Shown: one piece after another, positions 39,612-51,621 of the stretch | How the letters are laid out: every line of letters begins with the position of its first letter | Position numbering within the stretch: the stretch's first letter is position 1 | Origin: Druceiella hillmani | Taxonomy: Eukaryota > Arthropoda > Insecta > Lepidoptera > Hepialidae | DNA: 64,000 nucleotides | NCBI GenBank assembly: GCA_039881145.1 | Contig: JAYKKI010000095.1 | Coordinates: 8,546,501-8,610,500, forward strand | Direction of reading: 5' to 3' | The notes under the pieces: generated by a model | Databases searched by the model: none | The model's input: the letters and a program-made list of their open reading frames with translations, nothing else | Told to the model about the DNA's origin: nothing | Position numbers and translations under genes: made by a program

Positions 39612-40561
39612 GAACACTTTAAAGCTTAATACTCTGTAAAGAGATCCCTGTATCGAAAAAGTGTTCATGAAGCCCCTCCCCCCTCAATATTTTTGAAAAA
39701 AATATTCAATGATGTCCTGCTAAACGGGGTATGCGAAAAAATCACCCGCCCATTCTACATCTGGGGAAGGTAACCTAATAAGTTTTTTGAATAAATTTAT
39801 TTCATAACTTTGTAGGCGTTATAAATATGTACAATGTGATGTTAACGTGGGGTTATAAATATGTAGAACGTGGCGTTATAAATATGTACAACGTGTAAAT
39901 GTCAACATTATTGCACTAATGGTCTGCAAGTAAAATGGCTGAGACTTACAGAAGGGCATGACGAAACTATAATGTTTCCTAGTTTATCTGCGAAACCACT
40001 ACTAATATTAAGAATATTTTATTTGGTCCAATTCGGAAATGTTGAGAAATCAGTCTTATAGAATTAGTAGGAGTCCAGATCATGGAGAACTGAATCCAAA
40101 ATTAACGTACAAACGTCAGGGAACAGATGTTAACAAGTTAACAATAGTATTATCTAACAAAACCTTAGAAGGTTAGAAAAATATTTCTATACTATCTGAC
40201 GGGAAGAGTTAGACAAAGTTAAACATTTTCTAAACAGACTTTGGGGCTATAGGCTATATGTCTAAAATGTTCATTTGGGTATTTTAGAGGGGGGGGGGGC
40301 AAGCTAATTACTGGAAACAAAAGTTTTTAAAATATAGAGTACGGGATATTTTTAAAGGGCTTGTTTTGGGAAGTACAAAAATGTATTTTTATAATTTTAA
40401 ATTATTTTAAATACGTTAAATATTAAATATTTTAACCGCTATAGGTTTTCTTGTAATTGGCTGACTAGCAAAATACAAGAAAACTTATAGCGGTTATAAT
40501 AATCAATATATATAATATATTTGTACATGTATATATACATGTATATATATATATATATATG

Positions 40562-40628
<67 letters not shown>

Positions 40629-40651
40629 ATATTTATATATATATATATATA

Positions 40652-40687
<36 letters not shown>

Positions 40688-40700
40688 AATATGTGTATGT
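39612..40700. other. Copy-B-specific segment
   Basis: In copy A the flanking sequences ('caagtaactcc' and 'gtagggtaaa') are almost adjacent, near 220-250. The extra 1.1 kb holds a three-unit repeat of gttataaatatgta (about 39,815-39,896), the inverted repeat at 40,433 and a TA tract at 40,500-40,685. No frame or terminal repeat was recognised. Confidence 0.6.
40433..40496. repeat. 23-nt hairpin with one mismatch
   Basis: Arm 40,433-40,455 is the reverse complement of 40,474-40,496 except for one G-T pair; the loop is 18 nt. It lies in a copy-B-specific segment next to a TA microsatellite. Confidence 0.85.
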
Positions 40701-41019
40701 AGGGTTAAATCATTTGATACATCGTCCCGGATCTTTGAAATGGTAAATATACTACAATGTCGATCAGTAGCTTTGATAAATTATTGTAAGCTCTGGACTA
40801 CTATCTATTATATGAAGTTACTTGATTTTGTAAGGCAATTCCACCAGAAGAGAAGCCTCTTGTTACATTAAGGTGAGAAATTAATTTTAATTTTCCTGAT
40901 AACGTTTATTTCAAATGTACCCATTATACAAGTTAAATTGAAAATGAACGAATGTTAATAATCTAAGGATATTTTTAAGTATCATTTTAAGCACATTCCA
41001 CGTCAAATTCTTCGCCATA

Positions 41020-41254
41020 GCCCAGCCTTCGGTAAACCGATCCTTTATGAGAAATAATTGGTAGTCTTACTGGTTGGTATTACAATTTCTTGCCTGATAA
41101 AGTGCAAATCTTTATGTGGTAGTTGCTGTACTGGTGGGGTAAGTGCATGGGAAAATGCAGTTGGTGGAAGCTGTGAAGTAGAAGTTGTTGAAAGCGGTGC
41201 ATTTGAAAATGGAATTAGTCAAGGCAATGGAGATGAAGTTAAAGGAGGCTATTA

Positions 41255-41297
<43 letters not shown>

Positions 41298-41390
41298 AAG
41301 AGGATGATTAGATAGAATACGTTGTATCCATAGATGTAGATTGTGGAGGAACTATATGCGAATAATGAAATATTCTTTGTGGTTGGGTAT
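41020..41390 (-). pseudogene. Pro/Ser/Thr-rich fragment, copy B version
   Basis: The minus strand shows TQPQRIFHYSHIVPPQSTSM and, further on, STSQLPPTAFSHALTPPVQQ, which parallel the copy A fragment at 563-1,134. A TA expansion (41,250-41,292) and stops break it. Unidentified. Confidence 0.35.
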
Positions 41391-41424
41391 TCTTTAGTTT
41401 ATATATGTATAATGTATACGCATG

Positions 41425-41430
41425 CACACA

Positions 41431-41522
<92 letters not shown>
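41425..41522. repeat. CA/TA microsatellite
   Basis: (CA)n followed by (TA)n, immediately left of the DD41D element. The matching tract in copy A is only about 30 bp. Confidence 0.95.
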
Positions 41523-41524
<2 letters not shown>

Positions 41525-41535
41525 GTATATATATA

Positions 41536-42842
41536 CAGGTACATATGTCCAGTGGCAGATTTCAAAGTTTGAACAAACAACATAGTTTCTGAACGCAACA
41601 CATAAGAGGGTCGCGGGGGGGCGTTGTTACAAGCGCAAGCGGTGCGGATGTTTTAGTAGCCATGGAACAGTTGAGTGGAGAGCACCACGCTTTTGCCGTC
41701 GAGACATACATTTCGAGTGGATTTTCGCTGTCTGTAGCACGCCGTCGATTTAATAATCGTTACAGTATTCGTCGATACCTCATTCAGTCGTGGGTAGCAA
41801 GGTTCAGAGCTACACGATCAACATTAAATAGGTCCAGGCCAGGACCTACACCATTGGTAGCCACGGATGAAAATGTCGAGCGTGTTATGGTTTCTGTCGT
41901 TGAAAATCTCCGTTTATCACTGTGTACACGTTCATCGTTATTGGGAATTCCGAAATCAACTTTACAGATAATAATGCAAAAAAAAGCTCAAGTTCCATCC
42001 ATATAAAATTCAAATTGTTCAAGATTTACACGATTCTGACTTTCAGTTAAGACAAACTTACGCGGAGGTGATTTTATTGAGATTTCGTACTCCTACCCGG
42101 ATGGGCAACATATTCTTTAGTGACGAAGCTCACTTTCACATTGGAGGATATGTGAATAAGCAGAATTTTCGTTACCGGGATGTCCACAATCCAAGACAAA
42201 TGCATCAAGAGCCTTTACATAAGCCTAAAGTAACAGTCTGGTGTGCCATGTCTGCATCTGCAATCATAGGGCCTTATTTCTTTGAAAATCAACGTGGCCA
42301 AACTGTAACTGTGAATTTGGAGAGATATGCCCAGATGTTAAATGACTTTTTCAGAGTAGAACTACAGAATAGTCCATCCTTCAACCAAAATACATGGTTC
42401 CAGCAGGACGGGGCCACAGCTCACACTGCTAATGTGTCCATGAATGCAGCGCGGCAGTTATTCCCAGAAAAAAACATATCTCGAAACGGTACCGTACCGT
42501 GGCCACCTAGGTCACCCGATTTAAGCCCATGTGACTTGTTCTTATGGGGATACTTAAAATCCGTTGTTTACAAAACAAATCCAAGCATTGTGACACAACT
42601 TAAAGAAAATATTCAAGCCGAAGTCAGTAGGATACCCCAGTCGCTCTGCAAACGCGTTTTTGAAAACATGCGTGCTAGACTCGAAGAGTGTGTCAGACTC
42701 GATGGCCGCCATTTGGAAAACGTGGTTTTTAAAAAATGAAATCTGCATCTGTTCTTATAAAGTTAAAATAAACCTACTTTGTATTAGAGGTGTAGTTTTT
42801 TTTACAATTTTTCAAACATTGAAATCTGCCACTGGACACCTG
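41536..42842 (+). mobile_element. DD41D Tc1/mariner element, nearly intact
   Basis: The element is about 1.3 kb between TA dinucleotides (41,534-41,535 and 42,843-42,844), set in a TA microsatellite. Its ends read CAGGT...GTCCAGTGGCAGATTTCAA inward on both sides; the left end carries six extra bases (acatat) after CAGGT. The truncated copy at 20,804 starts CAGTGTGTCCAG, which supports this boundary. It encodes one transposase with intact catalytic Asp residues spaced as DD41D, a group known in insects (rosa-type elements). It is absent from the same place in copy A. Confidence 0.9.
41662..42739 (+). pseudogene. DD41D transposase, single frameshift
   Basis: The protein would cut and rejoin DNA at the element's inverted repeats in the nucleus. 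The first frame (41,662-42,006) has the helix-turn-helix N-terminus (SVARRRFNNRYSIRR) and STLNRSRPGPTP. At an A8 run near 41,973-41,982 the frame shifts by one base; the other frame continues FHPYKIQIVQDLHDSDFQL and joins the ORF at 42,068-42,739. Catalytic motifs are FFSDEAHF, then WFQQDGATAH 94 residues after the first Asp, then SPDLSPCD with exactly 41 residues between the second and third Asp. VTVWCAMSASAIIGPYFFEN is the usual connecting block. The total is about 358 codons, normal for the group. One slipped base in a homopolymer is the only defect seen, so loss was recent or the base is a sequencing error. Confidence 0.9.
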
Positions 42843-42971
<129 letters not shown>

Positions 42972-43162
42972 TTTTGAAAAGTTATATTTTAACACAATAA
43001 ACGTTATATAAATTATTTCAATGATCATTGATAATACGGGATCGATATCCTAAATGGGTAGAATGTCTTTTGAGCCCTACCTAGCAATACGTCTTGGACT
43101 ATCCGTTGACCAACATCAGGTGTACAGCAAGCCATAGAGGATGCATTTATCAAGAAAAGATG

Positions 43163-43204
43163 GACTTGTATGAACCATTAACATATGGACTTGTATGAAC
43201 GATG
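43163..43204 (+). repeat. 27-bp tandem repeat
   Basis: atggacttgtatgaac occurs twice, about 27 bp apart. It is not seen in copy A. Confidence 0.75.
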
Positions 43205-43324
43205 TAATAAACTTTTTGAGCTTTACTGTTTACCAGCTTAGCTACGAATTATCCGTTCGATACAGTGTTCTTCAAAGGAAACATTTTTCTGGACAGCACA
43301 CAGTAGCCAAAATTCGAATTCAAC

Positions 43325-43720
43325 TGGAAAATGTGATAAATATGTAGAAAATTGATTCGGTAATTCATATTATACTTAGAAATAATGAACCCACAGAGTA
43401 AAAACAACAAAAGCTCGTACATTGGAAAAGAGTGTTCCATTCATACATTAAAACTGGCTATAAATAATTGGTTGAAAGACCATGAAAACGTCAGTGAGGC
43501 TTGACATGGGCAAAAAGAGTTGTTATTTATTTTCAACTCAGACTCAAGAAAATTAATTCAAATTCAGAATGAGCTCAATTTGCTAAAACATAAACTTATA
43601 TGAGATATGAATACTAAATGGAAAAGTACGTTTTGCACGTGATTACAAGACTGAAAAAGAGCCTTGTCTTTATATATTTCCGAAAACTGTAGCACAACGA
43701 ATCTCCATAACTTAAGTAAG
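43325..43720 (+). pseudogene. hAT-family transposase remnant (copy B)
   Basis: Collinear with 1,405-1,800. It keeps LKLAINNWLKD, then NELNLLKHKLI and DMNTKWKST in shifted frames, with more stops than copy A. The downstream LLDQRF block of copy A is missing; copy B instead has about 1.5 kb of other sequence after 43,860. Confidence 0.65.
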
Positions 43721-43859
43721 CATCTACAGATAGTTCAGTGGTATAGTGAAAGTGAAAGGAATTACAAACTTATCACAACCCTTTGAAGAGATAAAAAAGA
43801 TTAAGTTATGCTGAATGCCGTCACTCTTTAAAGTATTACGTACACAGCAGGTTTGTAAA

Positions 43860-45380
43860 TTTTTTGTGGTTTAACATTACAATTGTCCTTGTTTATGTTC
43901 CCATACTATATGCTGCTAATTATTTTAAAATAATGTCGATCTTATGTTTGTGGTAAGCTCCTTGTTAATTTCAAGTTTGTTATATTGTTCTCATCGATGT
44001 TAGTCTAAATTTCATACTATTAAGTGCCACTGCCAATAATAGCTAATGGTGGTGTTTTATTGTTATTTTATTGCTATATTAATGTTTGAGTTTTACGTTC
44101 ATACTTAGCTCATTAATCACGTTAAGTACTTGCTATATTAAGACTTTATCGCAAAGTAGTATAAAATTCAAAAATAGTCTTTTTTTAGATTTTGTTTAAT
44201 GCAAGGATTTGTGTTTATTATCTTGGAAATACACATTTGAGAAAAGATGGAAAAAATATTTTAAACGCACTTTTAATTATTAAAAACGCATATTCTCAAA
44301 ATATATTTGGATGTACGTACGAATATGCATACGTCATTTACAAAAGTTTTAAATTCAAATGAAAAAATCTTACTTCATCCGATTCCTCTCTTCGTGCTGT
44401 CGACAATTTTACCTCAAAACTAAATATAATTCTTTAAATTTTTTTTACTATTTTAACAAGAGTAGGTGCTGGGAAAGCAACAGATATTAGAGGGAATATT
44501 TACAATGTAATTGAAAACATAATAACATTACCTTTTCATGAAGTTGGATAAAAGATGTGACTATTTTTTTAATATTCATGGAATAATATGCAATTGATTT
44601 ACACTATTTACAACTCTTGTGGTAGCGACTCTTTTATTTCTACGGAAAAGAGACTTGTGAGGCTTTTGAAGTAGAGCATTAAAAATAATTTTGTTACCAC
44701 AATGTAATTTCTGAAGTCCTGGTATGAAAATTTTATTTTGAATCGACTTGATATTTAATGTTTAATTATCCTCTTTATATTAATTATGTACTTGCGCTTT
44801 GTATTTATTCGCTTTATTGAGAGCAATGTAAAACAGGTTCCCTTCTTTCTAAATAAAAAGATTTTAATTCAGTACTAAAGATTGGAATCTACTAAAAGCT
44901 TACTTCTAGAATGTGTATTGCATTGTAACAAGAAAAATCAAGTAAAAGAAAATATGAAGGTAGTTAAAATCCAACTAAATGAACAATTTAATTTATGATT
45001 TGAAAACGTTTTCGAAATCATTCTTCAGGCTAGGTAAATAGATATTTTTTTCTAAATATCTGCTAACTTAAGTTAATTTGTTTAATTGTATCATCGCATT
45101 AATATACACGGTAATATGATTCGGTAAGCCGAAAAGTGAATAAACAAGAAGTTCGAATATCTTGATTATCATAAACGGGCCCCATTTTGTTTGATTCTAA
45201 TAAACATTCCTTTAACTACAATTTCCTTCAAAATGCGCAGCTTCGATAAAATTAATGTTTCCTCACCAAATATGCTGTGATCGAAACATCGACATTGTTG
45301 TTTAGATACGAATATTGGCCTCGCAAATGCTCTCGGAAATTTATGAAAGCACAAACTTTTAAATTTATGATTAACATTAT
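43860..45380. other. Copy-B-specific segment, no gene seen
   Basis: It replaces about 1,930-2,490 of copy A. It is AT-rich, with only short frames and no recognised terminal repeats. Confidence 0.45.
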
Positions 45381-46522
45381 CGTCAAACTGGGTCTAAAAA
45401 AGTTTGTAGCTGTAAACCGTAAAACTTCATTGTTTTTCAGTTTACCACCAAGTCACGACTTTCGAATCGTTCTGTGTAATCCCAATATTTAACAAAGAAT
45501 AAAAGCACGATAAAGCGCCAAATGGAAATATTATTGGAACTCGAGATTAGAATAACAAGCTTGCTCTAAAACTGAATAACAGGTGTATGGTTACTAAATA
45601 TAATTTTGAAAAAATTTCAAAATACTGTTAGGTTGGTAACTAATATACTTCTCAATTTAAAACCAAACATAATATTTTTAGTTCTTATGAGAGCCTCTTA
45701 TGTAACTGTTTTAGCGTTACACTTATTTAAATGTTTTAGCTGAAGCAAACTTTTCTCAGGAACTGCTTTAATAACGCTTTTTAATATTTTCCTTTTATTT
45801 TATTTAGAATGTGATCCGTATCTTTATGGGACGAATCAACTGTTTTTCCTCGAATCATTTAAATTGAAGCTAGACTGTATCATAGGAGAGCAATACTTCG
45901 CTAATTGTTAGCTTATTAGTCTTTTTTGCTTGCCTTTCATTCTTAACGGAACTCACAAAATGCGAGTATTCTGAATTCTCTTCGTGACATTTTCATATTT
46001 CACATACTTTTTACTCGTCGAGAAGTTTCTGTGATATCCAGAAATCGTTGGAGAAAGGTGACGCATTTATTAGTTACTAATATATTAGCTACCAAAAATG
46101 TGTGTTTGAAAGAGAGTTCAACATGTCTAACAAAATTTGAAATTATATGAGATAAGGTAAAGATTATACAAAAACAATAGCGTTTTATTAACTTATTTGT
46201 TGCCATAAGAAAACCAATAGATGGCAGTTGCATCTTATTCATTCAATATTGTTTTTATAATAATAATTTTATTTAAGCCGTGTGAGTCCCTCAAGTAAAG
46301 AAACCTTGGTGAGCAAAAAAACTTGCTGCGGTTTTTTGCTATTACGATTACCTAAAATTTTACTTTCCTTAGATAAATTTACGAATAAAACATTTCTACA
46401 TATATGCTTATACACCTAAATTTTATTACTTAACAGTAGATTAAAATTATTTAATGAATTGAATTTGGTGTTGAGTCGAGTGAAAAAAAGTAAGTAATTT
46501 AATGAGTATTTAACGAATAATT

Positions 46523-46580
46523 GATATATGATGATAACAAAATTCATGACATTTCATGAATTTTGTTATCATCATATATC
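46523..46580. repeat. Perfect 27-nt hairpin, copy B only
   Basis: Arms 46,523-46,549 and 46,554-46,580 are exact reverse complements with a 4-nt loop (catt). In copy A (about 3,610-3,650) the sequence goes directly from 'ttgat' through six bases to 'catttc', so the left arm is an added inverted copy of the right arm. Confidence 0.92.
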
Positions 46581-48119
46581 GACGTCAAATATCGTTTTCA
46601 TTTCTTTACTTGTAGGTACAGACATTTATAGAGCACAGGGATATTCATGCGGATAAGATATAATACAAGAAATCGTAAAATGACCGTTTGTATTGATATG
46701 ATCTAAAAAAATATAATTTTGACTGGCATATCAATCATAGAAATTGTTTTAATGTAAATTTAATTGCGTGTTTTTAAATAGTTTGCCATATATATACATT
46801 AAAAATACATTTTTAGAAAAGAAATAAACTGGTATTACATGTAATTAACAATATTTTAAATAGTTCTTTAAAAAAGGTGCGATTACAATTGTACATGTTT
46901 ATTTAAAAAACGTGATTGTAATTGTTTATAATGTAAAAAACAGATTTCCAAAAAAATTGCAGCACTCACTACATGGGAAATACAGATTTCAAGAAATGTG
47001 ATAGAGGGAAATTGCATGTCAAATCAGGTGATACAACATGATGATGTCGTATCGCTATATATCTTACGAAAAGAAGAGATAAAGTTTAAACTGTAATGAA
47101 GTGGCTCACAAAGTGCACCTAGGAAAGAAACGTTGAGCAATGTTCAAAAAAAATAAAATCATTTGAAACGAATGATAATATAATTGGGAAAAAACTATGA
47201 TAATATTATACTATGTTATATTAACAAGTGTGCTTTTTAAACACTTTATTCAAAATATATATTAAACAAAGGGAGAATTAGAATAAGTCTCCACACCATG
47301 TTTCCCAAGAAGTATGTCGAGTGAAATACTGGGACGCGCTGCAAATTGCGGAAGATCTTGTGAAATTTGTTTATGATTTTAATTCCCTGATGAATGCTGC
47401 AATTTAGTAAACAAAAAATGCTACTTCCAAATCGTAACCAAATTCACACGCGAGTATTTTAGTAAAATATTTGCCATGAACGGAGGGACAGACGGACGCC
47501 GAAGTTATTTCAGAAGTATTCTGTTTTGTCAATATTAGTACGAAATTTGAACGAAATAGTAACGAAAATATGTAAAACAAATTTAATATGTCGTAATTAA
47601 AACGACCCCGATTTCTGTTTACGAAATAACCCTGGCTTTTCTATGCTAATTTATATATCTCTTTTCCACCCTAACATTAATATTACAGATTAGTAACGAG
47701 ACTTGTAATATTCATTTGTAAATGTCGATATGTTAATTGCAGGTATTTTAAAAATTATCATAATTTTAAATTCGTAAATATACGTGTTAATAATTTCAAA
47801 CACACTTGCTATATCATGAAGAACGGTTTTGTAGAGAGTTATTTTTAGTCACCTGCAATATTTTGTAGGATGACATAGAACTACTTATATTATCATATTA
47901 TTTAAAAGAAATTAATAATTTTGTAAAAAAAAAATTTATTGTCCGACCATCTGTTTAAATATTATATGAGCACCTGAATTACATAAACACATCATTATAA
48001 CGCCGCATGCAATCCCCACCCCTTTCGCTTTCGCCCTTTCACTTTAATACGCTCTGCACCATACTCGCCTCTCAGTTGGCGACCTTGACCTGTGTTCGTG
48101 TGTGCCTCTTTTTATTTCA

Positions 48120-48180
48120 ATGCGGAAAAGCACATACGAAATAACGACATGAAAAATATACTAATCGCGAATATTATAAA
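48120..48180. other. Empty site for the copy A mariner
   Basis: The flanks of 6,561-7,838 ('atttcaatg.gga.aagca' and 'tactaatcgcga') are separated here by only about 25 bases, with no trace of terminal repeats. Confidence 0.8.
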
Positions 48181-48411
48181 ATGGTGCGTGTCTACATTCT
48201 GTATAAACAAAGTTTATTTGAAGCACGAAGAATGAACCGTAATGAAAATTTACTACGTCTAGACAGACAAGGAATTAATACAGAAAATGTATCTAGGCGG
48301 GAAGCTTTCAGCGGCATCACGACGCTTATTAGTGTACGGAAAATGTCGTGTTCTCACTCTTGCACAAGCTCATTATTAAAAAAAAATAATGAAGAAAAGG
48401 TACTAATTTAA
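48181..48411 (+). CDS. Short unknown ORF (76 aa), open in copy B
   Basis: The protein starts MVRVYILYKQSLFEARRMNR and is basic, with a short Cys-His cluster (MSCSHSCTSS) near its end. The last codons overlap AAG|GTACTA, which looks like a splice donor, so this may be an exon. The copy A version (7,867) has two stops. I do not recognise it. Higher GC than the surroundings and amino-acid similarity between copies suggest former coding. Confidence 0.35.
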   Translation: MVRVYILYKQSLFEARRMNRNENLLRLDRQGINTENVSRREAFSGITTLISVRKMSCSHSCTSSLLKKNNEEKVLI

Positions 48412-49142
48412 GATTATGAACATTTAATAGAATGTGACAATTGGAGTTAATTTTGTCCGAACTCGTATTAAAATTGTTGTTCAATTTGGACAAATTTTAT
48501 ATTTTTGAACTCACTCAACACTACATATAAATATCAAAAATATTTAAATTAGTTCAGATAAAATAAAAAAGTAATTTGGACATGACCTCTTATAAATTAA
48601 AACGATAAAAAAATAAATAAATCTTTTTAACGCAACCCCACATTATTATTAAATACTTGGGTTCCATGCATGAAAATATTAAAAAAAAGTGAACTCCAAC
48701 AAGATCGTCCAAGTGTCCGTGCATCTGGCACAGATATTTTTCTCAGAAACCGTCTGTCGCGGAAACTTGAAATTTATGATTGATACAAAGCATTTAACTT
48801 CGATAGTTGAGAATTAAAAATATTGATATAGATAATTTTTGAGGAAACAAATAAACTACCCTTAAATGTCCATATATACCTCAGAGTCTACGGAACTCTT
48901 GCATTGAGTTTAGTTCTTACATAACAAGCTTATTATAACACATTCAATGGAATAATCAATACTTGTCTAATTGGTTGAGCTCAGTTGTATCAACAAATTC
49001 CTAGGTCTTATTTTAAATGGAGAAGTAATCCACTTTGATATTCTATGCCCCTTGTGTACCCTCTCCCAAAATTTTAATTTATTATGTCCTTCAAATGATC
49101 GAGAGAAATTTGTTTATCTTTATATGGAGTCTATGGAAGAAT

Positions 49143-49179
49143 TTCGCAGTTTATATGCTTCCTGCATATAAACTGCGAA
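49143..49179. repeat. Perfect 16-nt hairpin, copy B only
   Basis: Arms 49,143-49,158 and 49,164-49,179 with a 5-nt loop. The matching part of copy A (about 9,180) has no such structure. Confidence 0.85.
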
Positions 49180-50509
49180 TGTGTTTTCTATAAATTCTAT
49201 ATATAAAAATTACGTGGAACTTTGTCAGAGAGTTTGACTTAAAGGATTAAACCAAAGACGATTAGTAAAAAACATCTACAATTATTACAATATTTGAGTT
49301 AAAAAAGATTAAAAATAATATGAAATCGGAATGAAAATACAAATATTCTCATTATTCAGCAACTTTTTCTCATAATTCCTTCAATGAAAGAGTTATGAAG
49401 AAAAATTGCTGTCTTACTATAAATATTCATTAATAATAAATGTAAACATAATATATTATCACATGCCATATCTTCTAAGTGAATAACAGGCCACAAATAG
49501 ACGTAAATTTTCCGTATGTAAGAGGCGCAACACGATTAAAAAGAAATTAAATTACATCGAGAACACGACCGCACCATCCCAAAAAAAAATTAAATTCTAC
49601 TTATTACGAACCACTTGTAATTTTTATTTTCGAATAAAATTTTAGAAATAATTAATGTCTATAAAAACAATGAAATTGTGTGTAACAAAAAAAGGAAATT
49701 CCTTTTTTTTTGTTAAAATAGAAAGTAAAATTGGTTATGAAAACATAAATAAAATGAAGTAATATAATGCCGTAAACGAGAATAATGACAACGTGCGTTC
49801 ATTTATATTAGAATCAATCACAAGCCAAACTTATTCAATACGTGACGCATTACGCACAAAATTTAATTTGATTTAGTAAATTGTGATTTATCAATTCCGT
49901 CTTCTATCCTCATCTTTTATATATATTTGCATCATTGCTAAGAAAATGGTGATTTTAACGAAATAACCATTGTAATGCGCACCTAGAAATTATGGAAAAA
50001 TGTGAACTTTAGAATCAAGGGTTTGATTATTATCAAGTGTTTTGTCGTACTTAAATATTAATATTTTACAAATGTATGCAATATAAAAACTATTCAAAAA
50101 GCAGTAGCTTAATTTTCGTAAGCGGCAAATGGAATATTATTATGGACAGAAATGTCGAAAGTATGCTGTAGATGAGATGTATTGTAGTGAATGGAAAAAA
50201 GTTATTGAAAGTGCTCAAAGAAATTATTATAATGTTAATTTAATTTAGCGTTATCTATTTTAAAAGCTTTGACAATCATTTATTGTAGTCGTAGTAACCG
50301 TGACAACCGCCTGTATTCCATTAGAATCAATTGACATGGTCGCGATCGGGTCTTACCCTTTCGTACAATAGTTAATGAATATTTAATATTAAATGAAACG
50401 AAACGTAAAAATATCAACTAATAAACTATGTTGGGTCCTAATCGATATCCTTATCCACTGTTTCATTGTCACATATGTCTACTGGTGTTCACCTACTAAG
50501 CGCGACGAT

Positions 50510-51327
50510 ATTGAAAAGAAACCAAATATTTTTGAAAAGTCAATTTCGGTCTTACTTACTACGCAATTAACTTTAAGCATTAGTAAAACATCCAATAGAA
50601 ATGATGGAAAATACGTGAAAACTAAACTTAAACAGATTTACAGCTTGGCGCTTCTCGTTTTCATGTATATATTTTACTACTCAAACGCGTATAAACTTGT
50701 ATCTTTAATGTATACTAACACACCGGAGTTAGTATACATTAAAGATACAAGTTTTAGATTTCTTCTTACATTCGATATTTCGTGGCATAAGAATGACTTA
50801 ATACGTTCGATGAACTTTCATCTTGAACTTTCATCAACAATGATAGGAACCTTTTCATTGATATTCATTACAGTTTCACCGATTTTAAGATATTATATAT
50901 TTTTATAGGAAACCAAATTTGATTATTTAGTTTTGATTAGACAACTTTCTATGATAGAAAATAGCCTCGAAATGTATATTTATAAACGTTCTCATTGAGA
51001 TGTTAAAATCCATCAACGTATATTTAAAACGCGCCGGACAACAATTATTGTTAAAAGAGGAATCGAGCATCGACATACCACCCGACAACATATCTAACAG
51101 AAATGTTTATTTCGACCTTGCAAATGATCCAGAATATATTTCTGTCTTACCAAACACGATAACAATTCTTTCAAATCTGTGTAAAAAATTGAACAAAATG
51201 TTTATCTTCCAGGTAATACGTGGTAATTTCCGAATTTCTCGCGTAAATTTGTTTTTTAAATGGACTTTAAACATTCTAATTAATATTTCAGATGATGCAT
51301 TACATGACCTCTATCTTCTGTTTTAAA
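50510..51327 (+). pseudogene. Gustatory receptor pseudogene (GrB), copy of GrA
   Basis: Exon 1 runs from the lost start (ATT at 50,510-50,512 where GrA has ATG) to donor GT at 51,213; exon 2 is 51,292-51,327. Lesions against GrA are: ATG to ATT; replacement around 50,720-50,760 by an inverted copy of the preceding 27 bases; a deletion between TM2 and TM3; TAG at 50,906-50,908 (TCG in GrA); a frame-shifting deletion in TM4 near 50,975; and TAA after 11 codons of exon 2. The open frame upstream of 50,510 is not evidence of a longer protein, since copy A has a stop there. TM1 and the loop before TM5 remain clear (e.g. [20 protein letters not shown]). Confidence 0.9.
50693..50754. repeat. Perfect 27-nt hairpin inside GrB
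   Basis: Arms 50,693-50,719 and 50,728-50,754; the loop is acaccgga. GrA continues from 'acaccgaag' with ordinary TM2 coding sequence, so in GrB the right arm is a newly made inverted copy of the left arm. Confidence 0.93.
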
Positions 51328-51470
51328 TTTTTTTTAATATAACTTACTACATCATTCTTTGTTGCTTATTTTGGTTTATCTTCCTATCTCCCGTAAACAA
51401 ACTATTCAAATGCATATAGTGCATGTACTTTTATTCTGTCAACACAAGTCTAACGTAAAAATTTCGTTCC

Positions 51471-51476
<6 letters not shown>

Positions 51477-51524
<48 letters not shown>
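51477..51524. repeat. TA microsatellite
   Basis: A (TA)n tract just after the end of copy B. Confidence 0.95.
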
Positions 51525-51526
<2 letters not shown>

Positions 51527-51621
51527 GGTTTATGCTTTCCTAAAGTCATCTTGTACTTGTCCTCATATGTGTCTACTTGTTAATAACTTAGCTGCTGTAT
51601 GTCTTTATATGTACTAGTTTG

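Noticed and set aside
42554..42748. Minus-strand 64-codon frame
   Set aside because: Shadow of the DD41D transposase on the other strand.
50393..50509. N-terminal extension of the GrB frame (MKRNVKISTNK...)
   Set aside because: The same region in copy A has an in-frame stop and GrA starts at the later ATG, so the upstream opening in copy B is accidental.
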